Shown piece after piece: positions 18,136 to 26,573 of a stretch of DNA of 64,000 nucleotides. The first letter of the stretch is position 1, and each line of letters starts with the position of its first letter. This stretch comes from CAG-826 sp964504595 (GTDB lineage: Bacteria; Bacillota_I; Bacilli_A; RFN20; CAG-826): NCBI GenBank assembly GCA_964504595.1, contig CAZDEE010000007.1, forward strand, positions 1 to 64,000, given 5' to 3'. The notes beneath the pieces were generated by a model that worked only from the letters and a program-made list of their open reading frames with translations, did no database searches and was not told the DNA's origin. Made by a program: the position numbers and the translations under genes.

Positions 18136-18300
18136 TAATTAGAATTAAAGTAATTAATAATCAAAAAAACTAGTTACTGTACCTTTTATCAATAAAAATC
18201 ATATCAATTATCGACATAAAATAACTTTATAATAACAATTTCAACATTTAATTGCGGGATATTTAAAATTTGGGTACAATAATAACAAAGGAAGTGATCT

Positions 18301-18699
18301 ATGATGATGAGCTTTTTAAAATACTGTTTAGCGGGTCTTCTAGCCATTATTCTTAGTCCATTATGGATTACTTTTTTTGCTATAATGATTGTCATTTTAC
18401 TCATTTCATTTTTACTAATGACAATCAAAGTTCTTTATTACGATATAAGAAACTTTTTTGTTCGTGATAAAGACAAAATAGTCGATCCTCTTGGAGACTT
18501 AGATGAAGATTATGAAGTTAAAAGAATAATTGCTGCAAGAGAAAAATCAAGCGTTGAAATTATTACTCCTGAAAGAAAAGAACCAAAGCCAATTGAAGTA
18601 ACTGAATATAAAGAAAGTTATGAAGAAAAAAACGATCTAAACCGCATTGAATTTGCTTCCTCTTTAGGAATTAAAGATGGAGGTGAAGATGATGAATAA
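18301..18699 (+). CDS. Small membrane protein with acidic cytoplasmic tail
   Basis: 132 residues. Two closely spaced hydrophobic segments (about residues 5-45) are followed by a charged tail rich in Lys, Glu and Asp. I recognise no family. The start follows AAGGAAGTG; three successive ATGs make the exact first residue uncertain. It overlaps the next gene by about 11 bases, so the two are translated together and probably act together at the membrane. No terminator separates them. Confidence 0.6.
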   Translation: MMMSFLKYCLAGLLAIILSPLWITFFAIMIVILLISFLLMTIKVLYYDIRNFFVRDKDKIVDPLGDLDEDYEVKRIIAAREKSSVEIITPERKEPKPIEVTEYKESYEEKNDLNRIEFASSLGIKDGGEDDE

Positions 18700-19339
18700 T
18701 TTTATCTTTTTAATTAAACTTACTGAGAATGATAAAAGAATTTTAATCTCAATAGCCATTGTCTTTATTTTGGTTCTTGTTTTAATTGGATTACTCGTCG
18801 AGCTTGTAAGAAAAGTCATGAAGAGACAAGGTAAAGTTGTCGATACCTTCATGTATGATTTAGTTAGATATAAAGTCGTTAAAACTACAAAGCATTTTAA
18901 AAAAGTAGCAAATAAAAAAAGCTTTCGCTATTTTTATAAAAAAACAAAAGTCCCTTTCTTTTTAATGATTGTTGCAAGTTTAATCGTCTTTATATTCTGC
19001 CTTATTACAAAGCAAACAGATATTAATTTCTTATTTTCATATGAAAAAGGATTTAATTCATTATTCTATATATTTGATTGGAAAAATATGCCAAAAAACA
19101 ATTTCTTTGGTTTAACAATTCCTTGTGACTGGCCAAGCATTATTAATAAACCACATTTTATATATAATGATATACATGCTTGGATTAGTTATATTACTGT
19201 TCCATTATTCATTATCGGTTCGCTATGGTTTATGTTTAATGTTCAAGCATTTATTGCAAGAAAAATAAGAATAATAAAAATGTCTAAAGATGTCTTTAGT
19301 AAAGATTTAGATAAACTTGTAACAAATAACGATATTTAA
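18689..19339 (+). CDS. Membrane protein of unknown function
   Basis: About 216 residues with three strong hydrophobic segments: ISIAVIFVLVLVLIGLLVE-like near the N-terminus, PFFLMIVASLIVFIFCLI in the middle and ISYITVPLFIIGSLWFMF near the C-terminus, with basic stretches between. No family recognised. GGAGGTGAAG precedes the tandem ATGs at 18689 and 18692. It overlaps the preceding small membrane protein gene, and two hairpins follow the stop, so this is a two-gene operon of unknown role. Confidence 0.6.
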   Translation: MMNNFIFLIKLTENDKRILISIAIVFILVLVLIGLLVELVRKVMKRQGKVVDTFMYDLVRYKVVKTTKHFKKVANKKSFRYFYKKTKVPFFLMIVASLIVFIFCLITKQTDINFLFSYEKGFNSLFYIFDWKNMPKNNFFGLTIPCDWPSIINKPHFIYNDIHAWISYITVPLFIIGSLWFMFNVQAFIARKIRIIKMSKDVFSKDLDKLVTNNDI

Positions 19340-19343
19340 GATG

Positions 19344-19391
19344 GTTCTTTAAAAAGAACGGGGGATGAATTTTTTTCAAACCCCGTTTTAA
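19344..19391 (+). terminator. Tandem hairpin terminator
   Basis: First hairpin GTTCTTT-AA-AAAGAAC (19344-19359), then AACGGGG (19357-19363) with CCCCGTTTT (19381-19389). It closes the two-gene membrane operon. The hairpins share bases and could be alternatives. Confidence 0.75.
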
Positions 19392-19725
19392 TTTATAGCT
19401 TTTAGACTTTTTTCGTAAAAAAGATTAGTTATAAACTCAATCATGTAAAACATTTTATTAATTGAGCTTAATGCCTATTAAATTTAGTAAAAGACATGCT
19501 CTTTTTAAAATTTTCTTATATTTTTATAATTTTAAATCTTTTAAACATTCCCTTACTTTCACATCAAATTTAAGGTATTTTACTTATTATAAATAAATTA
19601 AATCTTTAACAATCAAAAATATTTTATCTTAATTATTAATTTTTTTATTCTAAAAAACTAGCTTTATATAATTTATCGGTTTATCATATTTTTAGCAAAA
19701 ATAGCAAAAGAAAGAGGTAAGACTT
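19392..19725. other. Non-coding AT-rich gap
   Basis: About 330 bases without a supported gene. The longest open stretch, about 41 codons from the ATG at 19471, has no Shine-Dalgarno sequence and low-complexity Phe/Lys content. AGAGG just before 19726 is the ribosome-binding site of the nitroreductase gene. No structured RNA was recognised. Confidence 0.5.
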
Positions 19726-20247
19726 ATGAATGAAACTATTAAAAACATTATATCCAGAAAAAGCATTAAAAAATATAAAAGTGACCCTGTTCCTCAAGAA
19801 ATGATTGATACAATTTTAGAAGCGGGTACATACGCTCCAACAGGATTAAACAAGCAATCTCCAATCATTATCGCAGTAACTAACAAAGAAATAAGAGATA
19901 AATTGTCAAAATTAAATGCTCGTGTCGCGGGTATGAGTGAAGATATGGATCCTTTTTATAACGCACCTGTTGTTCTTGTCGTTTTAGGAGATAAAAGTAT
20001 CCCAACATATATTTATGATGGAAGTGTCGTAATGGAAAATATGCTCCTTGCCGCACATTCTCTAGGACTAGGAAGCTGCTGGATTCATCGCGCTAAAGAA
20101 TCATTTGAAAGTGAAGAAGGAAAACAATTATTAAAAGAATTAGGAATCGAAGGGGATTATGAAGGAATTGGAAATTGTATTATCGGCTATTCTGATACAA
20201 CTCCAATCGCACGCCCAAGAAAAGAAAATTATATTTATAAGATTTAA
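19726..20247 (+). CDS. Nitroreductase-family FMN oxidoreductase
   Basis: 173 residues, typical for small NfsA/NfnB-like nitroreductases that bind FMN and reduce nitro compounds or quinones with NAD(P)H. Signatures: the N-terminal RKSIKKYKSDPVPQEMIDTI, the FMN-contacting EAGTYAPTGLNKQSP, VVMENMLLAAHSLGLGSCWI and GIGNCIIGYSDTTPIARPRK. The usual RRSxRxF start reads RKSIKKY. It is a single gene with its own ribosome-binding site and a terminator. The physiological substrate cannot be told from sequence. Confidence 0.88.
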   Translation: MNETIKNIISRKSIKKYKSDPVPQEMIDTILEAGTYAPTGLNKQSPIIIAVTNKEIRDKLSKLNARVAGMSEDMDPFYNAPVVLVVLGDKSIPTYIYDGSVVMENMLLAAHSLGLGSCWIHRAKESFESEEGKQLLKELGIEGDYEGIGNCIIGYSDTTPIARPRKENYIYKI

Positions 20248-20269
20248 TAACAATACTTATTCAAATCAT

Positions 20270-20305
20270 AAGAGAAACTCAATAAATTTGAATTTCTCTT
20301 TTTTT
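20270..20305 (+). terminator. Terminator of the nitroreductase gene
   Basis: AAGAGAAA (20270-20277) pairs with TTTCTCTT (20293-20300) and is followed by a T-run. Confidence 0.7.
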
Positions 20306-20410
20306 ATTATATATAGTTATAATTACATAAATTTCAAAGTATAAAAAAAGATAATGTTTTCTATAAAATAAACATCATCTTAAATTTAAAAGTTCTAATA
20401 AAACTAATAT

Positions 20411-21523
20411 TTAGTTTTTCAAATAATTAATAATTAAAGTAACACTATCGATTAAAAAATAAATATTCTTAGTTTCATTTTCAAAATCACTATTATTAAC
20501 GCAGATTTCAAAGGCTATTTTTCCTGCATCATGAATTCCTAAAATATCCACTACCTCAAAAGAATCAGGAATTTCTTTACATCTAGAACCGCTTTTAAAG
20601 GTATATCCACCTAATTCACGAATAAAGGATGATTCATCTAATCCTTTTAATGAAGTCTCACTAATCGTTTGATCTTTTATAAAACTATCTTCTCCTTTTA
20701 TAAAGGATGAACATATTATTTTTTCTTCTGCATCATCCGCGGTCGTTTTAATTGCAAAGTTTGTATTAACACTATATGATTCTTTTAACTTTGCCTCATC
20801 ATCAATCCATTTAATTTTTAAATTTGCAAATTCACCATCTTTTTCAAATAAAGAAGTAAGTGAATCTTTAAAATATGTTTGAATGACTAAGTCATAATAA
20901 TCACTTGGTAAAGTATACACATCTCTAATTTTTATGACAAATGCGGGATTTTCTGGATAAGCATATAAAGTAATCTTTTTTCTTAATCCTTCTTCATCAA
21001 GAGGTAAAGAGTAGATCGTTTCTTCATATTTTTCTTTTCCCACTACTACCTTGATAATTTCTTCATTTTCACCATAAGCCACTAAATAGTCACCTTCAAG
21101 TAAAGAAGTCAAATTAATACCATCATCAAGATTTTGTCCAATATTTTTAGGATATGAAGCTTCATTATTTCTACTTGTATCTTTTAAAACGACATTTCCT
21201 AAAGGAGAATAAGTAGTAACATCAAATTTACTTTCAGAAAAATGAAGATAATTACCATATAAAGCATAATCACCCATCATTACGTATTTTCCTAAGCTTA
21301 TCTCTTCATATCGCTTTTTAGATTCAGTTCGACTTAAATCATTTAAAGCAACGATTTCTTCATCTTTTTTATCAATCGCCTTCATAATTGAATCGGATGT
21401 AAAATAAACAAGATAACCCACAAGTAGCAAATTTAAAACAATTAAAACCGCACGGACATGTCTTTGTGATCTTAAGCGAATCTTAAGTTTAACTTCATCT
21501 TCTTCGTTTAATATCTCCGCCAT
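20411..21523 (-). CDS. Single-pass membrane protein of unknown function
   Basis: 370 residues: a short basic cytoplasmic N-terminus, one transmembrane helix at about residues 25-42 (AVLIVLNLLLVGYLVYF), then a large charged extracytoplasmic domain that looks mostly beta-rich. I recognise no family and see no catalytic motif. AGAAAGGAG precedes the start. It follows asnS by about 30 bases on the same strand and may be co-transcribed, though no shared function is evident. About 160 bases separate its end from the nitroreductase gene on the other strand. Confidence 0.6.
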   Translation of the reverse strand: MAEILNEEDEVKLKIRLRSQRHVRAVLIVLNLLLVGYLVYFTSDSIMKAIDKKDEEIVALNDLSRTESKKRYEEISLGKYVMMGDYALYGNYLHFSESKFDVTTYSPLGNVVLKDTSRNNEASYPKNIGQNLDDGINLTSLLEGDYLVAYGENEEIIKVVVGKEKYEETIYSLPLDEEGLRKKITLYAYPENPAFVIKIRDVYTLPSDYYDLVIQTYFKDSLTSLFEKDGEFANLKIKWIDDEAKLKESYSVNTNFAIKTTADDAEEKIICSSFIKGEDSFIKDQTISETSLKGLDESSFIRELGGYTFKSGSRCKEIPDSFEVVDILGIHDAGKIAFEICVNNSDFENETKNIYFLIDSVTLIINYLKN

Positions 21524-21554
21524 ATATGGGTACTCCTTTCTAATTCAATTACTC

Positions 21555-22946
21555 TTAGTATTTTAAGTTATTAAATGTTCTTGGGAATGGTTCTGAATCA
21601 CGAATATTACTAACACCAGTAATATACATTAATAAACGATCGAATCCAATACCAAAGCCAGCATGTTTACAACCGCCATATCTTCTTAAATCCATATACC
21701 AATTTAAGGTATCAGAAGTCATTCCTAATTCATCCATTCTTGCTTTTAATAAATCATAACGTTCTTCTCTTTGTGATCCACCAACTAATTCTCCAACACC
21801 TGGAACGAGTAAATCACACGCTGCAACTGTTTTACCATCATCGTTTTGTCTCATATAGAATGCTTTAATATCACGAGGATAATCAGTCAAGAACATTGGT
21901 CCATTAACAACAGTTTCCGCTAAAAAGCGTTCATGCTCACTTTGTAAGTCCATGCCCCAGAAAATTTTGTTATATTCAAATTTATGACCTTCATTTTGAG
22001 CTTTAATTAATAAATCAATTGCTTCTGTATAAGTCATTCTCTTAAAATGAGAAGTTACAATTGCTTGTAAACGTTCAATAATTCCTGGCGCAATCATTTT
22101 ATTAAAGAATTCCATTTCTTCTTCACAATTATCTAAAACATACTTAATTGCAAATTTTAAACAATCTTCAATTAAATCCATATCATCTTCTAAATCCGCG
22201 AAAGCAATTTCTGGTTCAATCATCCAGAATTCACAAGCATGACGAGGAGTATTAGATTTTTCCGCTCTAAAAGTTGGTCCAAAAGTATAAACATCTCTAA
22301 AAGCTAAAGCAAATGCTTCCGCGTGTAATTGGCCTGAAACAGTTAAACTTGCTTCTTTTGAGAAGAATTCTTCTGGATGTTTTAAATCAGTTACTACTTT
22401 AAAAGATTCACCAGCACCTTCAGCATCATTTGAAGTAATTAAAGGTGTATGAACATATATAAAGCCTTGTGATTGAAAGAATTCATGAATTGCCATCGAA
22501 AGAACACTTCTTACTCTATATAAAGCAGTAAAAGTATTTGTTCTTGGTCTTAAATGAGCAATTTCTCTTAAAAATTCAAAACTATGTCTTTTCTTTTGAA
22601 GAGGGTAGTCACTATCAACTGTTCCTTCAATTATTATGCTCTTAACTTGAACTTCAAAAGGTTGTTTAGCTTCAGGTGTTAAGACAAATTTACCATGAAC
22701 TGTAATCGCAGAACCAGTAGAAATATGACTAATTTCCTCAAAATTTTCACATTCATTATTAACATATACCAATTGGGCATTTTTAAAGAAGGTTCCATCA
22801 TTAAATTCAATAAAACCAACCGATCCATTATCACGATTAGTTCTAACCCATCCTTGAAGCATAATTTCACCTATTGATTCTTTTTCTAAATGATCGCCAT
22901 ATTTACAAGTTTCATAACATTCGCGAACAGTTTTAAATTCTTCCAT
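21555..22946 (-). CDS. asnS: Asparaginyl-tRNA synthetase
   Basis: 463 residues, class IIb synthetase charging tRNA(Asn). The N-terminal OB fold (IMLQGWVRTNRDNGSVGFIE) recognises the anticodon. Motif 2 is FGPTFRAEKSNTPRHACEFW with EPE after it, and motif 3 is GGCKHAGFGIGFDRLLMYI. YGGCKHAGFG and the lack of an AspRS insert favour Asn specificity. AAGGAGGAGA precedes the start and touches an 18-bp palindrome. It lies in a minus-strand run after the t6A genes, with about 110 bases between. Confidence 0.95.
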   Translation of the reverse strand: MEEFKTVRECYETCKYGDHLEKESIGEIMLQGWVRTNRDNGSVGFIEFNDGTFFKNAQLVYVNNECENFEEISHISTGSAITVHGKFVLTPEAKQPFEVQVKSIIIEGTVDSDYPLQKKRHSFEFLREIAHLRPRTNTFTALYRVRSVLSMAIHEFFQSQGFIYVHTPLITSNDAEGAGESFKVVTDLKHPEEFFSKEASLTVSGQLHAEAFALAFRDVYTFGPTFRAEKSNTPRHACEFWMIEPEIAFADLEDDMDLIEDCLKFAIKYVLDNCEEEMEFFNKMIAPGIIERLQAIVTSHFKRMTYTEAIDLLIKAQNEGHKFEYNKIFWGMDLQSEHERFLAETVVNGPMFLTDYPRDIKAFYMRQNDDGKTVAACDLLVPGVGELVGGSQREERYDLLKARMDELGMTSDTLNWYMDLRRYGGCKHAGFGIGFDRLLMYITGVSNIRDSEPFPRTFNNLKY

Positions 22947-22958
22947 AACTCTCCTCCT

Positions 22959-22976
22959 TGTTCCTTAAGGAACAAA
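22959..22976. promoter_or_regulatory. 18-bp perfect palindrome next to the asnS RBS
   Basis: TTGTTCCTTAAGGAACAA is a perfect palindrome directly upstream of GGAGGAGA of asnS. As DNA it could bind a dimeric regulator; as RNA it could fold just before the ribosome-binding site. No T-box features were found. Confidence 0.4.
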
Positions 22977-23056
22977 CACGTATTAATATTATATCTATTT
23001 TTTTCATTTTTTGTCGACAATAATTATCTTTTTAATCATTAATTATATTTTATCAA

Positions 23057-24070
23057 TTAATAATTACGATAATCATCTAATTTCCAACTTGGATCGACCC
23101 CTAAAGATAAATCCGCAGTTACATTTTCTTTAAACAAACGTTCCGCAACCTTTGCTATCATCGCCGCATTGTCGGTACAACACCACATTGGGGGAATAAT
23201 AACATCAACATCACTATTTTGATAAGCTTCTGTTATTTGTTTTCTTAAATATGAATTCGCGGATACTCCTCCTGCAAGAACAACTTGTTTTACATTAAAT
23301 TCTTTAACTGCCCGAGTTGCTCTTTCCATAATCATTCCAATCGCAGTCTCTTGGAAAGAAGTACACAAGTCTTCAACGATTATTTTTTCTCCTCTTTGTT
23401 CACTCTTATGTACCAAATTAATTACCGCAGTCTTTAATCCTGAATAAGAGAAGTCATAACTTCCATCATGTAAAGGTGAAGGAAGCTTATATGTATGCTT
23501 GCCTGAAGCCGCTAATTTGTCAATAGGAATACCCCCTGGATAAGGAAGTCCTAAAACACGAGCAACTTTATCATAACATTCTCCAATTGCATCATCTTTT
23601 GTTTCGCCAATAATCTTAAATTTAAGATGATCTTCCATAATTACAAGTTCAGTATTACCACCACTAACAACAATAGCTAGAAGTGGAAATACAAGTGGCT
23701 TAATATATTCATTCGCGTATATATGCCCAGCAAGATGATGAACAGGAATAAGTGGCTTTTTATAGAGCATCGCTAATGTTTTTGCCGCTTGTAATCCAAC
23801 GTGTAAGGCACCGATTAATCCTGGTCCTCTTGTAACTGCAAAAGCATCAATTTCTTCTAAAGTTACCTTCGCGGTTTCTAATGCTTCTTTTAAAACGATG
23901 GAAATATTTTCTGCATGTAATCTAGAAGCAATTTCTGGCATAACTCCACCATATTTGGTATGAACTTCGATCTGCGTGGAGACAATATTTGATAATAACT
24001 TGCCATCACGAGTAATAGCTACCGCTGTTTCATCACAACTAGATTCAATCGCTAAAATTGTTGTAGACAT
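23057..24070 (-). CDS. tsaD: tRNA N6-adenosine threonylcarbamoyltransferase TsaD
   Basis: 337 residues, the usual TsaD (Kae1/Gcp) length. With TsaB and TsaE it transfers threonylcarbamoyl to A37 of ANN-decoding tRNAs. Metal-binding HHLAGH gives H112 and H116; TRGPGLIGALHVG, VVSGGNTELV and the C-terminal MWCCTDNAAMIA (metal Asp) are typical ASKHA-fold motifs. I start at MSTTILAIESS, preceded by AAAGGAG; a 15-codon upstream extension lies inside rimI. It overlaps the end of rimI by 26 bases. Confidence 0.95.
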   Translation of the reverse strand: MSTTILAIESSCDETAVAITRDGKLLSNIVSTQIEVHTKYGGVMPEIASRLHAENISIVLKEALETAKVTLEEIDAFAVTRGPGLIGALHVGLQAAKTLAMLYKKPLIPVHHLAGHIYANEYIKPLVFPLLAIVVSGGNTELVIMEDHLKFKIIGETKDDAIGECYDKVARVLGLPYPGGIPIDKLAASGKHTYKLPSPLHDGSYDFSYSGLKTAVINLVHKSEQRGEKIIVEDLCTSFQETAIGMIMERATRAVKEFNVKQVVLAGGVSANSYLRKQITEAYQNSDVDVIIPPMWCCTDNAAMIAKVAERLFKENVTADLSLGVDPSWKLDDYRNY

Positions 24071-24506
24071 CAAACATTCTCCTTTCCATATAATAGGCAT
24101 CATCGCCGTTATCATAATATTTTTCTTTTACACATGTTGTTTCAAAACCATGCTTTAAATAAAAGTCAATTGCCGGTTTATTATGCACTCTAACTTCTAA
24201 TGTGCAATTAAAAACCTCTTGTTTAACCATATCTTTGAACGCTTCCTTAAGCATTTTTGTTGCGACACCATTTTTACGATATGAAGACAAAACCGCAATT
24301 TGATTAATTTGACCAACTTCAAATGTAATCCAATAATCAATCATGCCAATAATTTTATTATCTTCAATTGCAAGTAAAATTGTTGAGAATGGGTTTTCAT
24401 TAATCTCATATATAAATTGATTTTCTCCCCAAGGTGATAAAAAACAAGATTTATCTAATTCAACAACTTCTTGCAAATCTTCTAATGTCATTTTTCTAAT
24501 TACCAT
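24045..24506 (-). CDS. rimI: Ribosomal-protein-alanine acetyltransferase-like GNAT (RimI)
   Basis: 153 residues of the GNAT fold. The acetyl-CoA loop is QIAVLSSYRKNGVATKMLKEA (close to the Q/RxxGxG/A consensus), and LEVRVHNKPAIDFYLKHGFE with a following Tyr is characteristic of RimI, which acetylates the N-terminus of ribosomal protein S18. Its place between tsaB and tsaD is the common Bacillota arrangement. AAAGGA precedes the ATG; it starts four bases after tsaB ends and overlaps tsaD. Other GNAT substrates cannot be excluded. Confidence 0.88.
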   Translation of the reverse strand: MVIRKMTLEDLQEVVELDKSCFLSPWGENQFIYEINENPFSTILLAIEDNKIIGMIDYWITFEVGQINQIAVLSSYRKNGVATKMLKEAFKDMVKQEVFNCTLEVRVHNKPAIDFYLKHGFETTCVKEKYYDNGDDAYYMERRMFDVYNNFSD

Positions 24507-24510
24507 AAAA

Positions 24511-25095
24511 TTAATCCTTTAAATAAACTGGTGATAATCCTAATGTATCTTTTACAAGAGTAGTGTCATCCGCTAAAGAAAGCATTTCCGATAAAATATC
24601 ACTGTTAAATCCTTCTAAAGAAAGATATTTTAAATCACCACATATTACAAAATCAGGATGAAGTTTAATATAATCCATTACTTCATCATTTGTCCATATT
24701 GTATCTTTAACAATTACTTCATTACCTTTATATACTCCAACATAAGAGCGATTACTTCTAGCGTTAATTAAACATATTGAAGGATAATCTTCTTTTTTTA
24801 ATATTGCTAAAGAAGAAATCTTATAAATAGGGCATGAAATAGCTAAAGAAATGACTTTTGCTATAGTTAATGCAATTCTAACTCCGGTATAAGAACCAGG
24901 TCCTATAGATACTATAACTCCATCAATATCAGTTCTATTAACATTATGTTTAGTTAAAAGGGTATCAATTTCATTCACCATCGTTTCACTTTGTCTTTGC
25001 CAAGCTTCATATCTAATTTGATCTATTAAGGTATTGTCTTTTGATAATCCGACTGCAAGTTCACGATTTGAACTATCTAAAAGGATTCTGTACAT
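24511..25095 (-). CDS. tsaB: t6A biosynthesis protein TsaB
   Basis: 194 residues, shorter than TsaD and lacking its metal site, as expected for the TsaB (YeaZ) partner that dimerises with TsaD. Motifs: YRILLDSSNRELAVGL at the start and IVSIGPGSYTGVRIALTIAK, the TsaB signature. The C-terminal domain is short. GGAGGAG lies before the ATG, inside the end of tsaE, and the two genes overlap by 19 bases. Confidence 0.92.
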   Translation of the reverse strand: MYRILLDSSNRELAVGLSKDNTLIDQIRYEAWQRQSETMVNEIDTLLTKHNVNRTDIDGVIVSIGPGSYTGVRIALTIAKVISLAISCPIYKISSLAILKKEDYPSICLINARSNRSYVGVYKGNEVIVKDTIWTNDEVMDYIKLHPDFVICGDLKYLSLEGFNSDILSEMLSLADDTTLVKDTLGLSPVYLKD

Positions 25096-25556
25096 ACAAA
25101 CTCCTCCTTCAACTGATTTATAAGGTCATTCCATCTATTATCATTACTTTCAATTTTAAAACAACGTATATCATCTTTAACATGTTGAATATTAATCGAT
25201 AAATAACTATTTGGAATTAAATCCTTAATATAATTAGGCCATTCAATGACGCATAAGCCATCTCCATCAATAAATTCTTCTAATCCAATATCTTTTACTG
25301 TTCCATCTTCTAAACGATAGGCATCGATATGAAAAAGAGGAATTCTTGCTTTAAAATAGCATTTAAGAATATTAAATGTTGGACTAGATATCTTTTCATC
25401 AATTCCTAATCCTTTAGCAATACCTCCTGTTAAAGTAGTTTTACCCGCGCCTAAATCACCAGTAAGAAGAATTAATCCATTTGCAAAAGCAAATCTTCCA
25501 ATTATTAAACCAATTTTCTTAGTTTCTTCAGCGTTTATAGTTTTAAATTCAATCAT
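25077..25556 (-). CDS. tsaE: t6A biosynthesis ATPase TsaE
   Basis: 159 residues. TsaE (YjeE) is the small P-loop ATPase that activates TsaBD in t6A tRNA modification. Walker A is TGDLGAGKTT (residues 32-41), followed by GIDEKISSPTFNILKCY (switch-like region) and FHIDAYRL and CVIEWPNYIKDLIP, all family hallmarks. Its start codon shares one base with the stop of the upstream DUF402 gene (TAATG) and its end overlaps tsaB. Confidence 0.94.
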   Translation of the reverse strand: MIEFKTINAEETKKIGLIIGRFAFANGLILLTGDLGAGKTTLTGGIAKGLGIDEKISSPTFNILKCYFKARIPLFHIDAYRLEDGTVKDIGLEEFIDGDGLCVIEWPNYIKDLIPNSYLSINIQHVKDDIRCFKIESNDNRWNDLINQLKEEFVCTESF

Positions 25557-26122
25557 TACTCATTCTCCTTTCTAATAAAAGGGGAGAGGTCATGTTGTTC
25601 ATCATAACTTTTTAAATAGTCTTCATAATAACGACGAACAGCTTCTTCTTTAAATGGATACGCTCTTTTTTCCATTAAGTGATGTATAAAGCCAACCTCT
25701 TTATTTAATATAAAATCTAGCTTTCTGCTATAGTTATACTTCTCTTTATGCCTTTCATATTCCTTTTCATCAAGGACTTTAATTACATTTGTTGGATATA
25801 ATTTTAAATCCAAATCATAATCAATATACTTTAAAGCGCGATCTTGCTCTAAAGTTGGAGAAGCTATATTACAATAAAAATAAATACCATCTTCTTTTAT
25901 CATAGCTATAACATTATACCAATACTTTCTTGAAAAAAATGTTATCGCTGGTTCACGAGTATACCACCTTCTACCATCTGCTTCGGTAACTTTTGTTCTT
26001 TTAGAAGCAACAACATACATTTCCGGCGTCACTTCTAACACTAATGCTTGATCCCAAAATCGATGTAAGGAGCCGTCGTGTTTAAAGCTTTGGATTTGTA
26101 TCCACATTCCACGTTCAATCAT
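25556..26122 (-). CDS. DUF402 protein (nucleoside tri/diphosphatase-like)
   Basis: About 188 residues of the DUF402/Ntdp family, cytosolic metal-dependent phosphatases that in Staphylococcus hydrolyse nucleoside tri- and diphosphates. Conserved parts are IQSFKHDGSLHRFWDQALVL, the WYTREPAITFF segment, WYNVIAMIKEDGIYFYCNIASP and YIDYDLDLKLYP with its metal-binding Asp residues, then YERHKEKYNYS. It heads the tsaE-tsaB-rimI-tsaD run with a one-base overlap. The ATG at 26122 is preceded by GAGAG; an in-frame GTG three codons upstream is less likely. Confidence 0.82.
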   Translation of the reverse strand: MIERGMWIQIQSFKHDGSLHRFWDQALVLEVTPEMYVVASKRTKVTEADGRRWYTREPAITFFSRKYWYNVIAMIKEDGIYFYCNIASPTLEQDRALKYIDYDLDLKLYPTNVIKVLDEKEYERHKEKYNYSRKLDFILNKEVGFIHHLMEKRAYPFKEEAVRRYYEDYLKSYDEQHDLSPFIRKENE

Positions 26123-26131
26123 ATAAATCAC

Positions 26132-26573
26132 TCTCTTACTTATCCATAAGAAAAACTATAATATAGTTCTTCTTTTTTTCGTTTTTCATTATATCACGAT
26201 TATAAGATTATGGCATATTATTTTATATCAAACTAATTTTAACTCTTAATAAACTTAATTCATGATGAAAATATTATAGTACTTATCGCTTCTATAAAAT
26301 TAAAAATGAAAAGATTTAAAAATAGAATAATATTATTACTTTAACAAGCATAAAATATTAATAAACTTAGTTTTTAATGTAAATTAACAACTTGTTTACA
26401 TTAAAAATAAAACTAAGAATTAGAAAAAATTTTTCATTGTAATATAGCAGAACTAATTTACTTTAATTTTTGACATTCAAATTTTAATAAAAAAATTGTA
26501 AATATTGATAAAATCTTTTATCATTATATGTAGAATAAAGTTGGGGCTTTATCTATGAAGGGAAAAAATAAAA
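26132..26573. other. Divergent intergenic region with inverted repeats
   Basis: About 440 very AT-rich bases between the DUF402 gene and glmM. It holds a 13-bp perfect inverted repeat, TTTTTAATGTAAA (26371-26383) with TTTACATTAAAAA (26395-26407), extended by CTTAG/CTAAG, and an 18-bp one, TGATAAAA-TC-TTTTATCA (26506-26523). A TTGACA at 26470 has no matching -10 at standard spacing. A glmS ribozyme core was looked for and not found. GAAGGGA before 26574 is the glmM ribosome-binding site. Confidence 0.5.
26366..26417 (+). promoter_or_regulatory. Long hairpin in the glmM upstream region
   Basis: Perfect 13-bp arms (26371-26383 and 26395-26407) with an 11-base loop, extended by an outer CTTAG/CTAAG pairing after an asymmetric bulge. 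It lies about 160 bases before glmM. It may be an operator or a leader-RNA structure. Confidence 0.35.

Noticed and set aside
19471..19596. 41-codon ORF in the gap before the nitroreductase gene
   Set aside because: No ribosome-binding site and low-complexity Phe/Lys/Tyr content.
22947..23056. T-box riboswitch before asnS
   Set aside because: Only about 110 bases are available, with a short palindrome but no specifier loop, T-box sequence or terminator pair.
23976..24158. Plus-strand ORF opposite tsaD and rimI
   Set aside because: It is a shadow on the opposite strand of two well-supported overlapping genes.
26132..26573. glmS ribozyme upstream of the glucosamine genes
   Set aside because: glmS is read from the glmM promoter with only 16 bases between the genes, and no ribozyme core is seen in the upstream region.
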